Below are positions 27,318 to 34,852 of a stretch of DNA of 64,000 nt, in pieces. The first letter of the stretch is position 1, and each line of letters starts with the position of its first letter. A model generated the notes under the pieces. It was given only the letters and a program-made list of their open reading frames with translations, ran no database searches and was not told the origin of the DNA. The DNA comes from Candidatus Poribacteria bacterium (lineage in GTDB: Bacteria; Poribacteria; WGA-4E; PCPOR2b): NCBI GenBank assembly GCA_022822005.1, contig JAJECO010000096.1, positions 1-64,000 on the forward strand, written 5' to 3'. Made by a program: the position numbers and the translations under genes.

Positions 27318-27733
27318 TTGAAACCAACCTCGACGATATGTCGCCAGAGATCGCAGGTTACCTGATGGAGCAACTCTTTGATCGAGGTGCCCTCGACGTT
27401 TTTATGACGCCGATTTTCATGAAGAAAGGTCGTCCAGCGACAAAACTGAGTGTCCTCTGCACACCTCCCCTCCGCAATACTCTAAGTAAAATGCTTCTCG
27501 TAGAAACCACGACGTTTGGCGTCAGATCCTACACCGTTGAACGATTAAAACTCACCCGTGATTTTGTCGATATCCAAACGCGGTGGGGCACTGTTCGTGC
27601 GAAGTGCGGGTATTTGGAGGATCAGCGAATTAAAACAGTCCCCGAATACGAAGATTGCAAGCAGCTCGCGGAGCAACACGGTGTGCCACTCAGGGAGATT
27701 TACGAAGAAGCGATCCGACAGATGGGCGAATGA
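27290..27733 (+). CDS. larC: LarC C-terminal part (LarC2), reached by frameshift
   Basis: About 147 residues in the -1 frame relative to LarC1. ETNLDDMSPEIAGYLMEQL and LDVFMTPIFMKKGRPATKL are the LarC2 signatures; KVRxE-type C-terminal elements appear as ERLKLTR. The first in-frame ATG is at 27338, without a ribosome binding site, and starting there would lose the NLDDM motif. Continuous translation from LarC1 is therefore more likely than a separate gene. No larA, larB or larE lies in this window. Confidence 0.88.
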   Translation, partial: TIEGDQVCVIETNLDDMSPEIAGYLMEQLFDRGALDVFMTPIFMKKGRPATKLSVLCTPPLRNTLSKMLLVETTTFGVRSYTVERLKLTRDFVDIQTRWGTVRAKCGYLEDQRIKTVPEYEDCKQLAEQHGVPLREIYEEAIRQMGE

Positions 27734-27801
27734 GCGAATTTCTGACCTAAGAGTGTCCGGGACTACCTATTGAAACTCACCTTTCTATTCACTTCGTTCT
27801 A

Positions 27802-27810
27802 TGGTATACT
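27802..27810 (+). promoter_or_regulatory. Extended -10 promoter
   Basis: TGG-TATACT (27802-27810) fits an extended -10 (TGnTATAAT). No good -35 lies at 17 bp. A palindrome starts 10 bases downstream, near the expected start of transcription. Confidence 0.5.
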
Positions 27811-27820
27811 AAATTGATAA

Positions 27821-27840
27821 GGAATGGAGATCTCCGTCCC
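27821..27840. repeat. AGATCT-centred palindrome, copy 2, in a short leader
   Basis: GGAATGGAGATCTCCGTCCC is palindromic apart from two positions and shares its layout with 10386-10405. It lies at about +5 to +24 of the predicted transcript and about 10 bases before TATGAGGTGA, the ribosome site of the next gene. It could be an operator or a 5' RNA hairpin. Confidence 0.55.
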
Positions 27841-27863
27841 GCAACTATTTATGAGGTGATTTT

Positions 27864-28184
27864 ATGTCAGTTAACCGGTTTGAAGAAGAACAAAACGCTT
27901 TTAGTCAATACCTCCAACAAGATGAGGCATGGCTAAAACAAAGAGACGAGCATAGAAGAATGATAGGCAGTTTTATAGATACTTCTGCTGAAATGCTGAA
28001 AGCTCTGGATAGGGTAATCGAACTGATAGAACAGGAACACCAAGCTACTGGATTAACAGACCAAGTTAACATTCGATTAGGTCAGATGGCGGAAGATATA
28101 AAACCTGTTGGGCGAACCTTGAATCTAATAACTGAAACAGTGGCAGGATTTGCGGAAAGAGTTGAACAAATGCGGGGCTTATAA
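27864..28184 (+). CDS. Small coiled-coil protein of unknown function
   Basis: A 106-residue hydrophilic protein with heptad-like spacing over most of its length (MLKALDRVIELIEQEH, then LNLITETVAGFAERVEQM). No catalytic motif, signal peptide or membrane helix is visible. AGGTGA precedes the ATG at a good distance, and an extended -10 lies about 55 bases upstream, so expression is credible. It sits just before the PIN-domain pair, and a role in that accessory island is possible but unsupported. Confidence 0.65.
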   Translation: MSVNRFEEEQNAFSQYLQQDEAWLKQRDEHRRMIGSFIDTSAEMLKALDRVIELIEQEHQATGLTDQVNIRLGQMAEDIKPVGRTLNLITETVAGFAERVEQMRGL

Positions 28185-28282
28185 CTAAAAAATGGGAGTT
28201 AGAGCTGCTTGTCAAGCATGATGGATACCCCTAACAATTGTCTGAATAAGAATTTTCAGAATTAAGGGTAGAAGTTCAACGA

Positions 28283-28759
28283 ATGCAAACGACACTGAAA
28301 CGTTGGAAAATCTATCTTGATAACTGCTGTTTGAGTCGCCCTTTTGATGATCAGACGCAGGAGCGGATTCGCCTTGAAACTGAAGCTATCGTGTGGATTA
28401 TGGACCACTTTTACGAAGGGCAATGGTGGTGGGTTTCCAGCGAAGTTGTCATGTTTGAAGCTCTCCCAATGGGCTCTCGCCTGTTAAATTACGCTCATCA
28501 GTTCGTTTCTGTTAGTGCAGTGGAAACATCAAGAGGCAAATATCTCGAATCATTGGGTTTTGAGCCGTTCGATGCCTTGCATCTTGCCTGTGCTGAAAGT
28601 GGTAATGTGGATCTACTTTTAACGACGGATGACCGGATGCTCAAAAAGGCGAAAAACATTAGTCCACAACTTCGCCTCCGTGTCGAAAACCCACTCACAT
28701 GGTTGCAGGAGGTAACTGAAAATGAACACACGAGACCTGACAGAAGAGCAGATTCATGA
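28283..28759 (+). CDS. PIN-domain protein (VapC-like, putative ribonuclease toxin)
   Basis: A 158-residue PIN-fold protein. The metal-binding acidic residues can be placed at Asp13 (YLDNCCLSRPF), Glu54 (SSEVVMFEA), Asp97 (FDALHLA) and Asp116/117 (LTTDDRML). The pattern YLDxCCLxRPFDDQTQxRI is typical of a family paired with a small partner. The C-terminal NPLTWLQEV is also characteristic. The downstream gene starts 38 bases before its stop, indicating coupling. It probably cleaves RNA as the toxin of a pair. Confidence 0.83.
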   Translation: MQTTLKRWKIYLDNCCLSRPFDDQTQERIRLETEAIVWIMDHFYEGQWWWVSSEVVMFEALPMGSRLLNYAHQFVSVSAVETSRGKYLESLGFEPFDALHLACAESGNVDLLLTTDDRMLKKAKNISPQLRLRVENPLTWLQEVTENEHTRPDRRADS

Positions 28760-29018
28760 TCTCGGTATTGAAGCACTTTTGATTAAACTTGGACCCGCTG
28801 GAACGATCCGTTTTCTCCATCAGTATGACACGGGTAAGGGCAATTACTCCGTTGATCGGCATCAACGACTTACCATCCCAGATGTCGAGACGCTCGCAAA
28901 CCAGATTCAACAAGCACGCGAGTTGGAGAGTCCGGCGAGACTCTACTTTGAACCCGTTCAGAATGTCCATCGTGCAGCCCAAGAGCTTCAAAGGTTGCAA
29001 GATGCGTGTCTCCATTGA
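28722..29018 (+). CDS. Putative antitoxin partner of the PIN protein
   Basis: A 98-residue, mostly helical protein (LTEEQIHDLGIEALLIKLG, then RFLHQYDTGKGNYSVDRH). It has no classical DNA-binding motif that I recognise. The strong ribosome site GGAGGT lies about 11 bases upstream within the PIN gene. The 38-base overlap is the main evidence that the two act together. The antitoxin role is inferred from position only. Confidence 0.6.
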   Translation: MNTRDLTEEQIHDLGIEALLIKLGPAGTIRFLHQYDTGKGNYSVDRHQRLTIPDVETLANQIQQARELESPARLYFEPVQNVHRAAQELQRLQDACLH

Positions 29019-29070
29019 AAAAGGCGATTATAAGAAAGCCATCGCAGACTTTGACAAATCAAGGGGATAA
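29002..29070 (+). pseudogene. Tetratricopeptide-like remnant
   Basis: The frame from 29002 reads MRVSIEKGDYKKAIADFDKSRG and stops. GDYKKAIADFDK is the consensus first helix of a TPR unit, with no further repeats. It overlaps the end of the putative antitoxin gene in another frame. It may be a leftover of a TPR gene or a chance match. Confidence 0.35.
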
Positions 29071-29121
29071 AACGAACCATGATATTCACGATGCGTGCCG
29101 CTATTCCGCGGTCCATCATCA

Positions 29122-29170
29122 AGGGACGCGCAATGAATTGCGCTGTACGGGCGGGGTTCTCCCGATCCCT
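29122..29170. repeat. Two-hairpin structured element before the nuclease gene
   Basis: Outer stem AGGGA (29122-29126) with TCCCT (29166-29170). Hairpin 1 is GCGCAAT-GA-ATTGCGC (29128-29143). Hairpin 2 is CGGG-GTTCT-CCCG (29152-29164). It has the same layout as the elements at 1-107 and 4065-4116 but a different sequence. It ends 20 bases before the start at 29191. Confidence 0.6.
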
Positions 29171-29190
29171 ATGAAAGGAGAAAAGGAACG

Positions 29191-30939
29191 ATGCGCTGCG
29201 TAAGGGTTGAATGGGAAGGACCTTTCTCTATTGAGGAAGCGTTAAGACTGAATGGTCGGGGCTTATACCAGATTTACGGTCATCACATCATCTTTGGAGC
29301 AAATTCCCTGCTCTACGTTGGAAAGGCGGAAGGTGTGAACTTCGATCAACGATTTAACAGTCGGAAGGAAAAGTGGTTGTTGGAGGAAGAAGGAGTATCA
29401 ATAAGAATCGGTCGAATTATGAACGAAGATTATGCTTATGATCCGCCAAATTGGCCAGATTGGCGGAAAGTTCTTGGGGCTGCTGAGGCACTCACAATCT
29501 ACTGGCACTCACCGCCATATAATGGATCTAACATTAGCGAATACAATGGCCAGCTATTCCGAGTTGTGAACCTAGGGGAACGGGGTTGCTTGGTTGCGGA
29601 GTACAGAAGTGATGAGCAAAAGGAGTGCAGAAGTGATAAGCGGAAGTGGTTCTCTAATTTGTCTGCAAAAGCTATCAATCCTAATGTAGAAACATGTTAT
29701 CCACTTCCTAAATTAGATGAACGCGATTTGCAGCTTGTAGGAGAATGGTGTGAACCTTCACGGTATAATCTCAATCGAACCTCATTAATAGAAGATCGCA
29801 GCAAGAAGGAATGGGAATTAGATCGATTACTTTCCGCAAGGTCTGCAGAAAAAGTAGCTGCAAATTTTTATTCGCTTTATGGAAAGATAGTAGAAGATAT
29901 CTCGATTACACAAATCGACGAAAATAGTAAACCCGAGTGGGAGAAGTACGACCTAAATGTTGATGGACTTTCTATTGATGTCAAAAATTCTCGTCGATCT
30001 CAGAACAGTCCGGACAGGTATACCAAACACTGTGTTCCAAAATTCAAGCGCAGTAGAGAAAACCAAGATGTAAAAATCGCCGGCGTTTTTTCCCCTTACC
30101 TATCGGCATATGAGTTACTAGGTGAACCTGAACCATATCATAAATATCGCGAAATTCAATTTCTTGGAGAGATAACCCGAAAAAAGTTACAGGAATTGAA
30201 AAACGAATTTAATGATTTGATTGATTTTGCAGAGCCAAATCCTGCAAGCAAATATTTTCTCCCTCCATGGGTGTTTGACTATCCCGAATATGTTTACACA
30301 GAACGAGATAAAGCACTAAAGGAACTAAAAGACTTTACCAACCTTGATTCGTTAAAGGAAGGTACATTTGGGTTCAATCTGATTCCGGTAGCCATTGCGG
30401 CTGGTATAGACTTAACGGGAATTTTAGACAACAAGGCTTTAGACGGCTGGGAGCGAAGTTTCCTTGATCGGCTCCGTAACCGAATAGAAAAATACGGGCT
30501 CTCACTGCCTTTTTTATTTCTTACCATATTAGAGCATTTTCTCTATATGACTGCTTACTCCAAAACAGTTTCTGATTTTGAGCCAAGCAAATATAGAAGA
30601 TTCCTTTTCTTATCTGATAAGCCTTTAGGTATTTACGATCCTCTGAAAACCATAGATGCACTTATCAATGCGTTAAGCACTTTATGGACTGCTGAAAATG
30701 GATTGATTCGCACATTCCATGTGTTCAGATTACAGAGTTTTAACATTTTACAGGGTAAATCTAATCTAAACGATAGCTCATGGACAACACTAATTGCCCA
30801 TTGTGGAGGGCGGTTAGAAGGCGGATCTGCCTGTGGTAAGAATCCCTTAGTTTTAGGTGAAACAAAGCACTGTGAAAGCGGCAGATTGATATGCCCAAAC
30901 TGCGGCTTTTGTTGTGATCCACCCCACAAAAATCTATAA
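29191..30939 (+). CDS. Putative dual nuclease: GIY-YIG + PD-(D/E)XK-like + zinc ribbon
   Basis: A 582-residue protein I cannot assign to a named family. Residues 20-115 look like a GIY-YIG nuclease: GLYQIYG (24-30), LLYVGKA (40-46), Arg54, Glu99 in AAEALTIYW and Asn111 in PPYNG. Around 225-275 lies a restriction-type core: YDLNVDGLSIDVKNS, with Asp254, Asp263 and Lys265 as a possible PD-(D/E)XK site. The middle is helical. The C-terminus has Cys538, 548, 561, 568, 571 and 574/575 as a zinc-ribbon-like cluster. It is noticeably more AT-rich than its neighbours, follows a PIN pair, and has AAAGGAGAAAAGGA before the ATG. A defence or mobile-element nuclease is likely. Confidence 0.65.
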   Translation: MRCVRVEWEGPFSIEEALRLNGRGLYQIYGHHIIFGANSLLYVGKAEGVNFDQRFNSRKEKWLLEEEGVSIRIGRIMNEDYAYDPPNWPDWRKVLGAAEALTIYWHSPPYNGSNISEYNGQLFRVVNLGERGCLVAEYRSDEQKECRSDKRKWFSNLSAKAINPNVETCYPLPKLDERDLQLVGEWCEPSRYNLNRTSLIEDRSKKEWELDRLLSARSAEKVAANFYSLYGKIVEDISITQIDENSKPEWEKYDLNVDGLSIDVKNSRRSQNSPDRYTKHCVPKFKRSRENQDVKIAGVFSPYLSAYELLGEPEPYHKYREIQFLGEITRKKLQELKNEFNDLIDFAEPNPASKYFLPPWVFDYPEYVYTERDKALKELKDFTNLDSLKEGTFGFNLIPVAIAAGIDLTGILDNKALDGWERSFLDRLRNRIEKYGLSLPFLFLTILEHFLYMTAYSKTVSDFEPSKYRRFLFLSDKPLGIYDPLKTIDALINALSTLWTAENGLIRTFHVFRLQSFNILQGKSNLNDSSWTTLIAHCGGRLEGGSACGKNPLVLGETKHCESGRLICPNCGFCCDPPHKNL

Positions 30940-30994
30940 CAATTAACTATCAGGAGGGACAGGACGAAAGGGGTTAAATATGAACCAACACACC

Positions 30995-31231
30995 CTAATT
31001 ATCAGAACCACCAAAACTCTCAAAAACCCCCGCCACCGATGAATACTGCGCGAACTTGACGATGACGCCCAACAAAATGAGCGGCACTGCAATGAGCGCA
31101 ATGAGTATGAGAACCCCCCATATCCATGTCTTCTTACCCCGGTCCGTTTTGGCAATCTCTGCCAACCGCGAAATGAGCACACCCGCCCCAATCATCACTA
31201 CCACAACAAAACCTAAGACCAACGGGATCAT
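30995..31231 (-). CDS. Small membrane protein of unknown function
   Basis: A 78-residue protein with two hydrophobic helices (about 2-20 and 37-60) joined by a short basic loop (EIAKTDRGKKTW). No family is recognised. GAGGGAG precedes the ATG at 31231. It follows the ThDP enzyme gene... on the same strand after a 37-bp gap, so it may be its co-transcribed neighbour. Confidence 0.65.
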   Translation of the reverse strand: MIPLVLGFVVVVMIGAGVLISRLAEIAKTDRGKKTWIWGVLILIALIAVPLILLGVIVKFAQYSSVAGVFESFGGSDN

Positions 31232-31268
31232 GGCTCTCCCTCTCTAAACAAAGCAACAACCTTACTCA

Positions 31269-32897
31269 TTATTCTTCCACTCGATGCGGTTTGAGAATCA
31301 AATCATCGTATTCCGCCGGATCCACAAACGCTTCGACAATGACAGGTGCGTTCATCCCAAATGCCTTGATCAGTGCGGATCGATACGTCTCTTCATCCGT
31401 TGCGACAAGGACGGGAACACCAAAATAGGTGTGGGCGGGACTATAAGTGTCATCAAAAAGCCGTGTGCCGTATTGAGGAAAACCTTTCCGCTCCTGCTTA
31501 ATCTTGATCAACTGGAGATTCTGATCTGTCAACACCACAAAAACGACGGGAGTCCCTAAATTGATAGCGGTTGCCATCTCTCCTGCCATCATCAAGAACC
31601 CACCATCGCCGGTCACGCAGGCGACCTGCCGATCTGGACAGCACAACTTGGCAGCAATCGCCGCCGGAATCCCAAATCCCATTGACGATCCCCCGTTTGT
31701 CATGATCTGATTGCCCCAACGATATGTCTTCCACAGCTGCCCGATGAGGTGGGTGTGCGCCCCAACATCGCACGTCATAATTCCATCGTCAGGAAGCACC
31801 TCCCGCAAGATGTTCAAGGCATGGTGCGGCGAGAAATTTGGGGTGTCAGGTGAGAGATTCGCAAACAATCTTTTTTTCCGATCTTCGAGTTCCTCAAGGC
31901 ACCAATCGTAACCAAACTGTGGAAAGCACAGCATCGCTTCAAGCGTTTGGCGGATATCACCGATAACCTCATAGACCTCATAACTGGAATCAATATCGGC
32001 AGGGACAGTATCAATATGAACGATTGGGGCGTCTGGCAACCACTCCTCATAATTAAATTCCACAACATCGTAACCAATCGCAATGACCAAATCAGCGTCG
32101 CCATGTGTCTGCGCCACCTGATCCGAGAGCGCGTGGAATAGGACACCTGCGTAGTAAGGACTTTCTTCAGAGATCATTCCCTTCGCCATCGGTGTGAGGA
32201 TAACGGGGATGCCCTGCTTCTCCACGAATTGATTCACAACTGTTTCAACGTCCGCACGCGTCGCACTCAAACCCAATGCAATAATTGGTTTTCTGGCGGA
32301 TCTCATCAACTGCTCTACCCGCTGTATTGATTCAGTGGTAGACGCAGCAACTTGGCGTTGATGACCGGTTGTATCGCTGACAACACTCTCACAATCCGGG
32401 ACAGGCATCTCTCCAAGTTCCGACGGGATGCCAAGATGAACAGGTCCCGGAACCTCTTGACAGGCAATATCAACGGCTTTGACTACCGTTTCGGACAGAT
32501 TGTCCACGGAAAGCTCCGCAGTCCATTTCGAGATCGGTTCAAACAGCGCCTGATGATCTATTTTCATCTGAGTCACCCGCGTTCGCATCGCGGTTGGGAC
32601 CTGTGATGTCAAAGCGAGCACCGGAGAACGATCTAACAGCGCGTTTGCGATTCCTGTACTCAGATTCGTCGCACCGGGACCAAAAGTACCGTAACAGACG
32701 CCCGGTTTACCTGTCAGTCGTGCACAAACATCAGCCATGAATCCCGCAGATGCTTCATTGCTAACCAACACAAACTCCACATTGCTCTGACGCATCGCCT
32801 CCATAAACGGTGTCCAAGGACCGCTTGGGATGCCAAAAATGTATCGGATACCGAAATCATCCAACATCTGGATGAATGCTTCCGCGAATGTCTTCAA
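31269..32897 (-). CDS. Thiamine diphosphate enzyme, acetolactate synthase-like
   Basis: A 542-residue three-domain ThDP enzyme. The N-terminal Pyr domain (FGIRYIFGIPSG, catalytic Glu in SNEASAGFMAD, GTFGPGATNLSTG), a central domain, and the PP domain with GDGGFLMMAGE through the Mg-binding Asn in TDQNLQLIKI are all visible. It fits the acetolactate synthase/benzoylformate decarboxylase/oxalyl-CoA decarboxylase superfamily. It lacks an adjacent ilvN and is probably a catabolic 2-oxo-acid enzyme. The start chosen is TTG at 32897 behind AAGGGAAGGAGA, matching the family N-terminus KTFAEAF. An ATG at 32921 is an alternative with a weaker site. It diverges from the SDR gene. Confidence 0.88.
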   Translation of the reverse strand: MKTFAEAFIQMLDDFGIRYIFGIPSGPWTPFMEAMRQSNVEFVLVSNEASAGFMADVCARLTGKPGVCYGTFGPGATNLSTGIANALLDRSPVLALTSQVPTAMRTRVTQMKIDHQALFEPISKWTAELSVDNLSETVVKAVDIACQEVPGPVHLGIPSELGEMPVPDCESVVSDTTGHQRQVAASTTESIQRVEQLMRSARKPIIALGLSATRADVETVVNQFVEKQGIPVILTPMAKGMISEESPYYAGVLFHALSDQVAQTHGDADLVIAIGYDVVEFNYEEWLPDAPIVHIDTVPADIDSSYEVYEVIGDIRQTLEAMLCFPQFGYDWCLEELEDRKKRLFANLSPDTPNFSPHHALNILREVLPDDGIMTCDVGAHTHLIGQLWKTYRWGNQIMTNGGSSMGFGIPAAIAAKLCCPDRQVACVTGDGGFLMMAGEMATAINLGTPVVFVVLTDQNLQLIKIKQERKGFPQYGTRLFDDTYSPAHTYFGVPVLVATDEETYRSALIKAFGMNAPVIVEAFVDPAEYDDLILKPHRVEE

Positions 32898-33002
32898 CGC
32901 TGCCAATCTCCTTCCCTTCATGCTTTTTTCCCATCCTATCACACTGCGCCCGAAACGTCAACGAATTACCACCATTTTTGATTGCACGGCGGCAGTCATG
33001 CG

Positions 33003-33011
33003 TGGTATCAT
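33003..33011 (+). promoter_or_regulatory. Possible extended -10 promoter for the SDR gene
   Basis: TGG-TATCAT (33003-33011) about 30 bases before the ATG at 33047. The -35 candidates are weak (TTGCAC at 32982-32987, 18-bp spacer). Confidence 0.35.
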
Positions 33012-33046
33012 AACGATGGTCGGGTAACGGAAAATGGAGGGGAAAG

Positions 33047-33820
33047 ATGCGCTTTGAGAATCGGGTTGCTTTTGTAACAGGCGGCGGCGGTCCACTTGGG
33101 ATTGGCAGGGCAGCGTGTCTTGCATTTGCACGCGAAGGCGCAGCCATTGTCGTTGCGGGCGGTCGGATGGCGGAGGCGGTTACCACAGAGGTTCAAAACG
33201 AAGGCGGTCAGGCAATTGCCATACCGTTAGACGTAACTGACCCTGAACAGGTACAAGTCGCTGTCGACACCACCGTTGAAACATTTGGACGATTGGATAT
33301 CCTGTTTAACAATGCCGGTATCTTGGGCAGGAGCACGTTATTTGAGGTAACCGCCGAGACTTTTGATCGCGTCATGGCTGTCAACGTAAAAGGGTGTCTA
33401 TTGTGTGCTCAAGCAGCAGCAAAGGTAATGCGCGAACAGGGGATTCGTGGACGCATCATCAATAACTCGTCCATCTACGCGGAAGAATCGCACGAAGGCG
33501 CTCTCAGTTACTGCGTCAGCAAAGCAGCGTTGAATCGACTCACCCGTAGCCTTGCCCTTGAATTGCGTCCCTATGGGATTACCGTCAATGCAATTGCCCC
33601 CGGCGGGGGCGCACCCACAGGCATCAATTCCCCACAGAATCTGCCACAGGATGACTCCTTACCAGATCTGCTTCCCGCTCCAGCGGACGCGCCCCCGTTA
33701 GATCGGCGCGCAACAGTATGGGACTACATCGGTGCAGTGTTATTCCTTGCATCGGATGAAGCGGCTTATATAAGTGGCGATATTATGACACTCGATGGCG
33801 GCGCGGTTGCCCGCCGATGA
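33047..33820 (+). CDS. Short-chain dehydrogenase/reductase
   Basis: A 257-residue classical SDR. The cofactor motif is TGGGGPLGIG (11-20). NNAG lies at 88-91, the catalytic Ser is in NNSSIY (141/142), and Tyr155 and Lys159 are in YCVSK. ITVNAIAPG and YISGDIMTLDGG complete the fold. GGAGGGGA lies just before the ATG. The first Rossmann segment has an extra GP (TGGGGPLGIG), seen in some 3-oxoacyl reductase-like enzymes. The substrate is unknown. Its 3' end overlaps the open frame of the next gene, but not the start chosen here. Confidence 0.93.
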   Translation: MRFENRVAFVTGGGGPLGIGRAACLAFAREGAAIVVAGGRMAEAVTTEVQNEGGQAIAIPLDVTDPEQVQVAVDTTVETFGRLDILFNNAGILGRSTLFEVTAETFDRVMAVNVKGCLLCAQAAAKVMREQGIRGRIINNSSIYAEESHEGALSYCVSKAALNRLTRSLALELRPYGITVNAIAPGGGAPTGINSPQNLPQDDSLPDLLPAPADAPPLDRRATVWDYIGAVLFLASDEAAYISGDIMTLDGGAVARR

Positions 33821-33869
33821 ACGTTGGTTAGCCACACAGGAACCGACGCGAAAAAACGAAGAACTATCC

Positions 33870-34277
33870 GTGATTGAATTCATTAAAACTCACTGGCTGT
33901 TGCTTTTACTAATTTTACCTATAATCATCATCGTTACGACGTTTGCGACTCTTGCAAGTATTTCGATGCTGTTTATTTCTTTACCGTCGGACTACTTCAC
34001 TCGGAAGAAACAGGTGAGCCGCATAAAGAACCCCGTTTTACGTCTATTTCTGCGTGTCCTGAAAAATGCGGTCGGCACAGTCTTTTTGATCGCCGGATTC
34101 GTTATGTTATTTACGCCAGGACCAGGCATTCTGAGCGTACTTGTCGGCGTCATCCTTTGCGATTTCCCCGGTAAGCGAAGGGTAGAACGCAAGATTATTG
34201 CGCGCCCATCCGTGCTATCCATGATAAATCGGATTCGAGTGCGATATAAGCGTCCGTTGATTGTGCTGGATGATTAA
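33870..34277 (+). CDS. PGPGW-like membrane protein
   Basis: A 135-residue protein with two or three membrane helices: one at the N-terminus (about 8-32) and a hairpin around VFLIAGFVMLFTPGPGILSVLVGVIL. The PGPG turn followed by DFPGKRRVER is the hallmark of the small PGPGW/TMEM-like family of unknown function; here Trp is replaced by Ile. A GTG start at 33870 is preferred. The frame is open from 33795, but that part overlaps SDR coding sequence. No clear ribosome site precedes 33870, so the start is uncertain. Confidence 0.75.
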   Translation: MIEFIKTHWLLLLLILPIIIIVTTFATLASISMLFISLPSDYFTRKKQVSRIKNPVLRLFLRVLKNAVGTVFLIAGFVMLFTPGPGILSVLVGVILCDFPGKRRVERKIIARPSVLSMINRIRVRYKRPLIVLDD

Positions 34278-34310
34278 CCAAGAATTTACGCTTTTTTGCC
34301 CAAAAAAGAC

Positions 34311-34339
34311 TTGACAGTCTTTTCAAAATGTGAAATAAT
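34311..34339 (+). promoter_or_regulatory. Predicted sigma70 promoter for the nuo operon
   Basis: Consensus TTGACA (34311-34316), 17-bp spacer, AATAAT (34334-34339). A terminator hairpin follows about 40 bases downstream (34379-34406), so initiation here yields either a short RNA of about 60 bases or read-through into nuoA at 34484. Confidence 0.7.
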
Positions 34340-34378
34340 AATCTTTCGGAAAATTAGAACTCGCCGAATAAAGCAAAG

Positions 34379-34406
34379 TGGGCTGAAAGTGAGCCCATTC
34401 TTTTTT
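34379..34406 (+). terminator. Rho-independent terminator / possible attenuator in the nuo leader
   Basis: TGGGCT (34379-34384), 7-base loop, AGCCCA (34392-34397), then TTCTTTTTT. It lies between the promoter at 34311-34339 and nuoA. An upstream hairpin TTCGG/CCGAA (34345-34349, 34364-34368) and a downstream one GTGAAA-CA-TTTCAC (about 34418-34431) frame it. It may end a small RNA, attenuate nuo transcription, or stop the upstream operon. Confidence 0.75.
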
Positions 34407-34483
34407 GGTTTAAGTATGTGAAACATTTCACAACCCATATTCAATAACCCTATTTTCGGCTAAAAACACCACACAGCTCAAAA

Positions 34484-34852
34484 ATGTTGACTGATTACTT
34501 ACCCATACTGTTGTTACTCGTTTTTGCCATCGGTTTTGCGGCAGTGAACCTTGCCCTGACCCACCTGATCGGACCAAAGAAATCAACGCAAGCCAAACTC
34601 TCCGTTTACGAATCTGGCGTTCAACCAGTCGGAGACACCCGTCAAAGGATTTCTATCCGCTTTGGTCTCATTGCGATGCTCTTTATCATTTTTGATATTG
34701 AGGTCGTTTTCCTCTATCCGTGGGCAATCGTTTTTAAGAAATTCACAGAGAATAGCGGCTACTTCATCCTCATCGAAATGCTGGTCTTTATCGGTATTCT
34801 CTTTTTAGGCTATATCTACGCTTGGAAGAAAGGCGGTCTATCGTGGGATTAG
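34484..34852 (+). CDS. nuoA: NADH-quinone oxidoreductase subunit A
   Basis: A 122-residue membrane subunit of complex I with three helices. The loop KLSVYESGVQPVGDTRQR and the segment IRFGLIAMLFIIFDIEVVFLYPWA with its conserved acidic residues are diagnostic. YAWKKGGLSWD is the usual C-terminus. It opens the nuo row. The ribosome site is weak. The next gene, nuoB, overlaps its stop. Confidence 0.97.
   Translation: MLTDYLPILLLLVFAIGFAAVNLALTHLIGPKKSTQAKLSVYESGVQPVGDTRQRISIRFGLIAMLFIIFDIEVVFLYPWAIVFKKFTENSGYFILIEMLVFIGILFLGYIYAWKKGGLSWD

Noticed and set aside
34340-34483. Possible riboswitch in the nuo leader
   Set aside because: I compared it from memory with c-di-GMP, preQ1, SAM, fluoride and TPP patterns and found no consistent match. 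It is reported only as promoter plus terminator.
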